A stretch of DNA of 64,000 bases from Shimazuella soli. GTDB taxonomy: Bacteria > Bacillota > Bacilli > Thermoactinomycetales > Thermoactinomycetaceae. The stretch spans positions 87,625 to 151,624 of the forward strand of contig NZ_JAKWBN010000007.1 of the NCBI RefSeq assembly GCF_022511585.1, read 5' to 3'. Made by a program: the position numbers and the translations under genes. The notes under the pieces were generated by a model. It had not been told where the DNA came from. It searched no databases and saw only the letters and a list, made by a program, of their open reading frames with translations. Positions within the stretch are counted from its first letter, which is position 1. Each line of letters opens with the position of its first letter. Below are positions 59,143 through 64,000 of the stretch, in pieces.

Positions 59143-59204
59143 TTCGTTTGCCTCCTTCTGTATAATAATGATCATACAATAAATAGTTAAGGCAAGGTGA
59201 TAGA

Positions 59205-59591
59205 ATGTCAGAACGATATGTTCCCAAAATACAAGAAGCAGCGATTCCTGAAGATGGAGGTTGGGTAGAAGGGGAAAAGTGCCCTATTCTTTTATTATCT
59301 ATCCCAGCATGGGAAGACTTAGAAACAGATTCAGAGCAAATACGTGCTTATGTGTGGATGTATGATCGAGGGCAGGATGCTTATTTATTTTGCTATCAGT
59401 TAAAAGACGGCACGGAAAAAGCGATCGCCTTTATTTCTGACCATGCTGGCTTATTATTGAAAGAAGAGCACGCAAAAGGAACGTTTTCGATGATGATCAT
59501 GAACCAAGGTTTGCAAGAAGTGAGCTCATCGAATTCCGTTTTGCTGATTGAAAATATAAATTTGGTTCGTCATCCAAGCGCTGGTTGGTAA
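59205..59591 (+). CDS. Hypothetical 128-residue protein
   Basis: The soluble beta-rich protein ('CPILLLSIPAWEDLETDSEQ', 'AYVWMYDRGQDAYLFCYQLK', 'FSMMIMNQGLQEVSSSNSVL') has ribosome site AAGGTGA before ATG. No family is recognised. Its stop codon directly abuts the stop of the convergent 60-residue gene. Confidence 0.65.
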   Translation: MSERYVPKIQEAAIPEDGGWVEGEKCPILLLSIPAWEDLETDSEQIRAYVWMYDRGQDAYLFCYQLKDGTEKAIAFISDHAGLLLKEEHAKGTFSMMIMNQGLQEVSSSNSVLLIENINLVRHPSAGW

Positions 59592-59774
59592 TTAATATTC
59601 ATCAATATCATGAAGCAAATGGATATGCTGGACATCTTCATGGTGGTGATTTGCCCGCAGGCGATCCAATACTTTTTTATATTCATCCACTCGTACATAG
59701 GATTGTTCCGTTTCCAATACTTTGGTCAAGGCAAGGATCACAATTTCTATTTCATGTTCATTAAGCGAAATCAT
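59592..59774 (-). CDS. Hypothetical 60-residue helical protein
   Basis: GGAGG lies 8 nt before ATG 59774. The product 'MISLNEHEIEIVILALTKVL' continues 'DEYKKVLDRLRANHHHEDVQ' and ends 'HLLHDIDEY'. It is a two-helix acidic protein with a short histidine cluster. The family is unknown; it is convergent with and adjacent to the previous gene. Confidence 0.65.
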   Translation of the reverse strand: MISLNEHEIEIVILALTKVLETEQSYVRVDEYKKVLDRLRANHHHEDVQHIHLLHDIDEY

Positions 59775-59911
59775 ACAGCCAGCCTCCTTAAAAATTCATT
59801 CCTTTTTAGTATCTCCAAAAACAGCTTTAAAATTGACATCGCTATCATTTTTTTGTAGGCTGTCATGTATCGGCTTTCATTTTAGGTTTATTGGGAGAAA
59901 GAGGTGCTTCG

Positions 59912-60685
59912 TTGAAAGGCTTATTGGATGGAAAGAAAATAGTCGTGATGGGTGTAGCAAATCGACAAAGCATTGCATGGGCAATCGCAAAGTCGCTACA
60001 CCTTGCCGGTGCCCAGCTCGCTTTTACATATGAGAATAAACAAATCCAGCAATTCGTGAGTTCACTTGTAAATACGGAAATTCCTAATTCTTATCATACT
60101 GTCTGCGATGTTACAACAGACGAAAAGATCAGAGATTCATTTGCTCACATTCACGATCATTGGGGAAGAATCGATGGTGTCATACATAGTATATCTTATA
60201 CAAAAACTGAAGATTTGCCCTATTCGTATTTACAGACTTCACGTGATCAATTTACAATGAGTCAAGACATTGGTACTTATTCCCTCGTTGCAGTGGCAAG
60301 GGAAGTGAAACAATATATGTATGAGGGTGGAACTATCGTTACCCTCACTCATATGGGATCCGAAAAAGTACTTCCTCATTACCATGTAATGGGAGCTGCG
60401 AAAGCAGCATTGGAATCCAGTGTTCGTTATTTAGCTAATGAATTGGGTCCGGCAAATATTCGGATTAATGCGATTTCCGCAGGTCCCATTCGGACTTCTG
60501 TTACGGAAGGCGTGAGAGATTTCGATTATCTGCTCTCCGTAGTGGAAGAACGTGCTCCACTCCGCAGAGGGATAGATGCGGAAGAAGTGGGAGATGCAGC
60601 GCTTTTTTTGTGTAGTTATTTAGGAAGAGGTATCACTGGAGAAATTTTACATGTAGACGGTGGGTATAATATTATTGGGATGTAG
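59912..60685 (+). CDS. fabI: Enoyl-ACP reductase FabI-type
   Basis: FabI reduces trans-2-enoyl-ACP with NAD(P)H in the last step of the fatty-acid elongation cycle. The 257-residue protein starts at TTG 59912 after AAAGAGGTG and matches FabI length. It shows 'VVMGVANRQSIAWAIAKSL', 'HSISYTKTEDLPYSYLQTSR' and 'HYHVMGAAKAALESSVRYLA', the last giving the Tyr-(x6)-Lys catalytic pair. The other conserved active-site tyrosine (E. coli Tyr146 position, usually in '(T/S)Y(L)G') is His here: 'VTLTHMGSEKVLP'. It could be a second, specialised FabI. Confidence 0.88.
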   Translation: MKGLLDGKKIVVMGVANRQSIAWAIAKSLHLAGAQLAFTYENKQIQQFVSSLVNTEIPNSYHTVCDVTTDEKIRDSFAHIHDHWGRIDGVIHSISYTKTEDLPYSYLQTSRDQFTMSQDIGTYSLVAVAREVKQYMYEGGTIVTLTHMGSEKVLPHYHVMGAAKAALESSVRYLANELGPANIRINAISAGPIRTSVTEGVRDFDYLLSVVEERAPLRRGIDAEEVGDAALFLCSYLGRGITGEILHVDGGYNIIGM

Positions 60686-60784
60686 ATTAATTTTATGAAA
60701 CCAATTGAATTTCTTCAGATAATATGATAAGGTACAGGATGTTGCAACCAAACCAACTTGAGCTATTAGGATCAGTGATTCACT

Positions 60785-60884
60785 CGAAGGGTTGGGACCT
60801 CATTGGACTAACCTTCCCCCATAAGTGATCCAATACGATCCTAGCGGAATTTGGCTCACACCAATTTTTTGCTAGGAAGGGGGG
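60785..60884 (+). promoter_or_regulatory. Structured leader of speH
   Basis: The first stem GAAGGGTT...AACCTTC spans 60785-60817. A second long stem CCTAGC...GCTAGG (60840-60876, with TTGG/CCAA inside) ends directly at the SD AAGGGGGG (60877-60884). The arrangement suggests translational or attenuation control. No known riboswitch class is recognised. Confidence 0.45.
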
Positions 60885-60891
60885 CCGGAAG

Positions 60892-61305
60892 ATGGAAGAA
60901 TATTCTACTTTCGGAAGGCATGTGGCTATGGATGCCTGGGGTGTGCCGTTTGACCTTTTAAACAATGCAGAAGAGTTAAAGAAGTATATGATACAGGCAG
61001 CTGAGTCCTGTGGAGCATCTGTTCTATCGGTACAGGCCCAAAAATTTGACCCTCAAGGTGTTACAGTTCTAGTTATGTTATCAGAGAGCCATCTCTCGAT
61101 TCATACTTATCCCGAAAAAGGATTTGCTGCACTGGACTGTTATACCTGTGGTCATACCGTTGACCCACAGATCGCCATTGACTATATGGTTGAGTATTTG
61201 CAACCTTCACAAGCCTTCGCCAAAGTTTTGAAACGCGGCGATGGGCCGATTGTCGATTTGGATCAGCCCGTGATAGAGCGCACAAAAAAAATTATATCAA
61301 TATAG
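60892..61305 (+). CDS. speH: S-adenosylmethionine decarboxylase proenzyme
   Basis: SpeH/SpeD decarboxylates SAM for spermidine synthesis. The 137-residue proenzyme self-cleaves at Glu-Ser in 'LSESHLSIHTYPEKGFAALD' (about Glu65-Ser66) to form the pyruvoyl cofactor. 'DCYTCGHTVDP' and the N-terminal 'STFGRHVAMDAWGV' are canonical. It has a strong SD (AAGGGGGG) but 8 nt apart and adjacent to a leader hairpin. It is monocistronic with a long terminator. Confidence 0.96.
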   Translation: MEEYSTFGRHVAMDAWGVPFDLLNNAEELKKYMIQAAESCGASVLSVQAQKFDPQGVTVLVMLSESHLSIHTYPEKGFAALDCYTCGHTVDPQIAIDYMVEYLQPSQAFAKVLKRGDGPIVDLDQPVIERTKKIISI

Positions 61306-61319
61306 TTTGAGTCCTTTTC

Positions 61320-61367
61320 AATGCGGTTATTTTTCTACTTATGTAGTAGAAAAAGCCGCTTTTTTTT
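61320..61367 (+). terminator. speH terminator
   Basis: A long stem GCGG..TTTTTCTAC / GTAGAAAAA..CCGC is followed by a T run. Confidence 0.8.
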
Positions 61368-61455
61368 GCGATGATAGTAAGGAAGTTTAGAGCAAAGCAG
61401 GAAAAACGACTGATCGTCGTAAATCTAACCTATGGAGTGGAAAGGAGTCTTTATT

Positions 61456-62970
61456 TTGGAACTTTATTCATCCTTTAAAAGTTACCTAAAGGAATACATG
61501 ACTTTGGATTCATTTATTCATATGCTCGTATGGGATCAATCCACAAATATGCCAACAGCAAATGCCGATTATCGCGGTCATCAAATCGGTTTTATCAGCA
61601 AACTGGCACATGAAAAGTTGGTAGATCCAAAAATGGGGAGAATGCTGAATCAGCTTGTACCTTGGGCAGCAACGCTTGACCCGGATTCAACAGAGGCAAG
61701 ACTCGTTGGAGAAGTGGCAAAAGATTATGAAAAAGCAGTCAATATTCCCTCCGCCTTTATGGAGAAGTTTTTTGGTCATACTGCACGTGTTTATCAGACT
61801 TGGGTGGAGGCCAGAGAGAAAAACGATTTTTCCCTTGTCGCTCCTTTATTGCGTGAATCATTGGAATACAGCAAGGAGTATTCGTCATTTTTTCCGGATG
61901 CCCAGCATGTTGCTGATCCTTTAATTGATCGCAGTGATGAAGGCATGTATGTTTTTATTTTACAGCCTCTCTTTCAAGAATTGCGGAAAAAACTGGTTCC
62001 GATGATTGAACAAATCCGGGAATCGGAGCCTGTAGACCGCAAATGTTTGATCCAACATTATCCGAAGCAAAAACAGTTACAATTTATCGATATGGTGCTT
62101 GATCATCTTCAAGTTGATCGAAGTCGTACGAGACAAGATTTCTCTCCGCATCCTTTTATGATTCGTTTAGCAGGAGATGATATTCGCATCACCACACGGA
62201 TCAGGGAATGGGAAGTGACCGACGGACTCTTTAGCAGTATTCACGAGACAGGTCATGCCTTATATGAATTAGGAATTGCACCAGAATTATTCGATACTCC
62301 TCTGATGAAAGGCGTATCTTCCGGCCTTCATGAGAGCCAATCGCGCTTATGGGAAAACTTAGTGGGCAAAAGCCGTGGATTTTGGGAGTTTTTCTATCCC
62401 AAATTGCAATCTGTATTTCCTTCTCAACTAGGCTCTGTACCAATGGAGACGTTTTATCGGGCAATGCATCATGTCTCCCCTTCACAAATCCGCACGGAAG
62501 CAGATGAGATCACCTACAATTTGCATGTTATTATTCGTTTTGATCTAGAATTGGATTTGCTGACAGGAAAGCTGGATATTGCCGATCTTCCTGAAGCTTG
62601 GAGACAGCGTTACAAAGAGGATTTAGGAGTAGAGGTAACAGAAGTCAAAGATGGTGTACTGCAAGATGTGCATTGGTTTGCTGACTTTATCGGCGGGCAG
62701 TTTCAAGGGTATACCATTGGAAACATACTCAGCTGCCAATTGTTTGATGCTGCTAAAGCAGCTCATCCTTCTATCCTAACCGAAATGGGACAAGGCCAAT
62801 TTTCCACTTTGCACGATTGGTTGAAAACCAATATTTATCAGCATGGTAAAAAGTTCACTACGACCGAGATCATTCATCGAGCTACAGGGCAGTCCCTCAG
62901 CATCGATCCATATGTGAAATATTTAACGGAAAAGTATCAGACCATCTATCCTTCTTTGCAAACATCATAA
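61456..62970 (+). CDS. M32-family thermostable carboxypeptidase (YpwA/Taq-like)
   Basis: The 504-residue cytoplasmic zinc metallopeptidase removes C-terminal residues. The zinc motif HExxH is 'SIHETGHALYELG' (about residues 262-266), with the third ligand region 'GLHESQSRLWENLVGKS' downstream. 'LVWDQSTNMPTANADYRGHQ' and 'VSPSQIRTEADEITYNLHVI' are typical of M32. TTG 61456 follows AAAGGAG; the ATG eight codons upstream is inside that region and not preferred. It is monocistronic. Confidence 0.94.
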   Translation: MELYSSFKSYLKEYMTLDSFIHMLVWDQSTNMPTANADYRGHQIGFISKLAHEKLVDPKMGRMLNQLVPWAATLDPDSTEARLVGEVAKDYEKAVNIPSAFMEKFFGHTARVYQTWVEAREKNDFSLVAPLLRESLEYSKEYSSFFPDAQHVADPLIDRSDEGMYVFILQPLFQELRKKLVPMIEQIRESEPVDRKCLIQHYPKQKQLQFIDMVLDHLQVDRSRTRQDFSPHPFMIRLAGDDIRITTRIREWEVTDGLFSSIHETGHALYELGIAPELFDTPLMKGVSSGLHESQSRLWENLVGKSRGFWEFFYPKLQSVFPSQLGSVPMETFYRAMHHVSPSQIRTEADEITYNLHVIIRFDLELDLLTGKLDIADLPEAWRQRYKEDLGVEVTEVKDGVLQDVHWFADFIGGQFQGYTIGNILSCQLFDAAKAAHPSILTEMGQGQFSTLHDWLKTNIYQHGKKFTTTEIIHRATGQSLSIDPYVKYLTEKYQTIYPSLQTS

Positions 62971-62980
62971 GAAAAGCTGG

Positions 62981-63014
62981 AACCTCCACTTTTTATATAC
63001 AGAAGTGGGGGTTA
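62981..63014 (+). terminator. Terminator of the M32 peptidase gene
   Basis: An 11-bp stem AACCTCCACTT/AAGTGGGGGTT with one wobble is followed by ATTTAT. Confidence 0.7.
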
Positions 63015-63050
63015 TTTATATGGATGAACCTGTTGAGTTATCAAATAATA

Positions 63051-63137
63051 TTGAAAAGTACCGAGCTTTCATTCATACTTAAGTTATCCAACACACTTTT
63101 TTCTTAAGTGTGCCCACATCCGCAGAAGGGAACAACC
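63051..63137 (+). promoter_or_regulatory. Promoter and pairing leader of cassette 7
   Basis: TTGAAA (63051-63056), a 17-bp spacer and CATACT (63074-63079) precede hairpin CACACTT/AAGTGTG (63092-63112). GCCCACATCCGCAG (63112-63125) is a perfect 14-nt complement of 63744-63757. AAG, GG and CAAC of the following AAGGGAACAACC also find CTT, CC and GTTG in order in the trailer, covering the SD. Confidence 0.78.
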
Positions 63138-63719
63138 ATGGAGCAGATTCAGCTTCCCAGTGAGGCCGTCATGTACCGCTCCGCCAGCGAAAAAAAGATC
63201 GTTTTCATTAAGCCCCAACCAAAGAGGGCGAGGGAACTACTTGTCAGCTCTGATGGAGTGAAGTTCTTCGAAATCGGCAGGTTCCATACCTTCGGCAACA
63301 CCATCAGTGTGAAGACTCTGAGGGGTCCGAACACGACACTTCGACGCAACGGGAACGAGGTCACGTATGACAAGTATGTCGGCGAGACCTTCAACAAGGT
63401 GGTGTATCGCCCGTCTGAGATCACGTTCGTACCTCTCATTCGGATGCCGGTACACATGTTCGAACGTCCGTCGGACGGTCAGTTCCTGTACGTGAGCAGG
63501 GGCCTCGGACTCTTCCTGTTCATCGGTGACGAGAATCGCATGAGCACCCAGATCGACCAATTCAGGAATGGCAGTCACGGCGCCACCCTCAACACGGCTG
63601 AGGGACAACTGGTCTACAATCCGAACGAGGGTTGGTGGAATGGGGAAAAGTTGATCATGCGTGATCCCTTCCTGTACCTTACCTCGGAAACGGAGCAGGG
63701 AGTCCAGATCTCCATGTGA
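63138..63719 (+). CDS. GC-rich orphan soluble protein (cassette 7)
   Basis: The 193-residue product starts at ATG 63138 after AGAAGGGA. It is mostly beta strands: 'VMYRSASEKKIVFIKPQPKR' near the start, 'KFFEIGRFHTFGNTISVKTL', 'EITFVPLIRMPVHMFERPSD', 'FLYVSRGLGLFLFIGDENRM' and an aromatic C-terminal region 'LVYNPNEGWWNGEKLIM'. No signal, TM helix or known family is recognised. Composition is clearly GC-richer than the neighbouring peptidase gene. It is isolated between a terminator and an insertion sequence. Confidence 0.77.
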   Translation: MEQIQLPSEAVMYRSASEKKIVFIKPQPKRARELLVSSDGVKFFEIGRFHTFGNTISVKTLRGPNTTLRRNGNEVTYDKYVGETFNKVVYRPSEITFVPLIRMPVHMFERPSDGQFLYVSRGLGLFLFIGDENRMSTQIDQFRNGSHGATLNTAEGQLVYNPNEGWWNGEKLIMRDPFLYLTSETEQGVQISM

Positions 63720-63724
63720 GACCT

Positions 63725-63784
63725 GTTGACCCAGCTTCGCCGACTGCGGATGTGGGCGTCCCTCTGTACAGCGTGCAGAGGGAC
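63725..63784 (+). terminator. Pairing trailer plus hairpin of cassette 7
   Basis: GTTG...CC...CTT...CTGCGGATGTGGGC (63725-63757) pairs with the leader. A perfect 9-bp stem GTCCCTCTG/CAGAGGGAC (63758-63784) follows immediately. Confidence 0.78.
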
Positions 63785-63880
63785 CCTACAAAAATTCTTG
63801 TACATTTAATATAAATTGGTTTTGAACGAACAGTTTTGTGTATACTTTGGGTTTTTATTTAACTTGAAACCCCACTTTGA

Positions 63881-64000
63881 TGTGCACCCCAAAAGTTAGA
63901 CCAACAAATCTAACTTCAAAGGGGTGCATTTTTCATGAAGAAAACATATGAGGCAACGTTCAAAATGAAGGTAGTAAGTGAATATTTGAAAGGAGTGGAA
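63881..64000 (+). mobile_element. Left end of an IS3-family (IS150-like) insertion sequence
   Basis: TGTGCACCCCAAAAGTTAGA at 63881 is the typical IS150-group terminal repeat. It folds with the following TCTAACTT and GGGGTGCA into a long hairpin that would damp incoming transcription. The element runs off the right edge. Confidence 0.8.
63935..64000 (+). CDS. IS3-family transposase OrfA, 3' truncated by the window edge
   Basis: 'MKKTYEATFKMKVVSEYLKG' is the start of the IS3 OrfA helix-turn-helix protein, which binds the element ends and is normally fused to the OrfB integrase by frameshifting. ATG lies 13 nt after the inner arm GGGGTGCA, which doubles as the ribosome site. Only 22 codons lie inside the window. 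Confidence 0.8.
   Translation, partial: MKKTYEATFKMKVVSEYLKGVE

Noticed and set aside
3085..63784. The leader/trailer complements of the GC-rich cassettes as transposon terminal inverted repeats
   Set aside because: The arms differ in sequence between cassettes, include the SD and sometimes the start codon, lie inside the predicted promoter-to-hairpin interval, and show no target duplications. RNA-level pairing explains them better, though a mobile origin of the whole cassette stays possible.
1..64000. CRISPR arrays, tRNA and rRNA genes
   Set aside because: No regularly spaced identical repeats, no tRNA cloverleaf-like GTTCRA-type segments with acceptor pairing, and no rRNA-like stretches were noticed on reading; a covariance-model scan was not possible.

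Overview
The window is low-GC (roughly 35-40 %) chromosomal DNA of a spore-forming member of the Bacillota. It carries Bacillales-type single genes (mgsA, ispH, speH, fabI, spo0M, yfhH, ywbE, yhfW-like and ypwA-like genes, artPQR), A/G-rich Shine-Dalgarno (SD) sequences, many TTG/GTG starts and U-tract terminators. The DUF11 surface proteins, DUF4397 proteins and PknB-type kinase would fit Bacillales including Thermoactinomycetaceae, but I cannot fix the family from sequence alone.

Layout: copper-type regulator csoR next to a truncated metal-associated protein (1-1016); mgsA (1.7-2.1 kb); a five-gene tandem array of DUF11-repeat proteins (4.6-12.7 kb); FAD oxidoreductase plus SigJ-like sigma factor (12.9-15.1 kb); methyltransferases, HxlR/MarR regulators and SDR (15-20.3 kb); hisC, SgrR_N/TPR/kinase locus, DUF4097 and lipoprotein genes (20.6-27.3 kb); a large unknown membrane protein, a TPP oxidase, Lrp and an OYE flavoprotein (28-34 kb); TMEM175 channel, flavodoxin-like protein and artPQR under tandem ARG-box-like sites (34-39 kb); ankyrin protein, Rieske oxidoreductase, beta-propeller and three DUF4397 genes (39.8-48.6 kb); spo0M, a His-rich coat-like protein and ispH (48.6-51.4 kb); mobile-element debris (51.4-52.4 kb); flavin reductase with divergent MerR, RNPP/TPR-like regulator, yfhH, fabI, speH and M32 peptidase (53-63 kb); and the left end of an IS3-family element (63.9 kb to the edge).

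The most unusual signal is a set of at least seven GC-rich, isolated single-gene cassettes scattered in intergenic gaps (3143-3964, 16467-17138, 39208-39702, 52532-52708, 52944-53132, 57431-57895, 63138-63719). Their products are unrelated: a GNAT-like protein, two membrane proteins, a zinc ribbon and soluble orphans. Yet they share one architecture: own promoter, a short leader carrying the SD, one ORF, and a 3' segment just after the stop that is complementary to that same gene's leader (up to 14 bp perfect, SD usually inside or beside the duplex), then a strong GC-rich hairpin. The paired sequences differ between cassettes while complementarity is kept, which is what selection for a closed 5'-3' 'panhandle' mRNA would look like. 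I regard this as the candidate undescribed system. Structure, function and donor are inference and have not been computed here.

Other second-look items: two internally deleted IS200/IS605-like elements that may keep only a guide-RNA region, a duplicated MarR operator, tandem ARG-box-like sites upstream of artPQR, a MerR-type 19-bp-spacer promoter, a FabI lacking the usual first active-site tyrosine, and several small genes under 60 codons.
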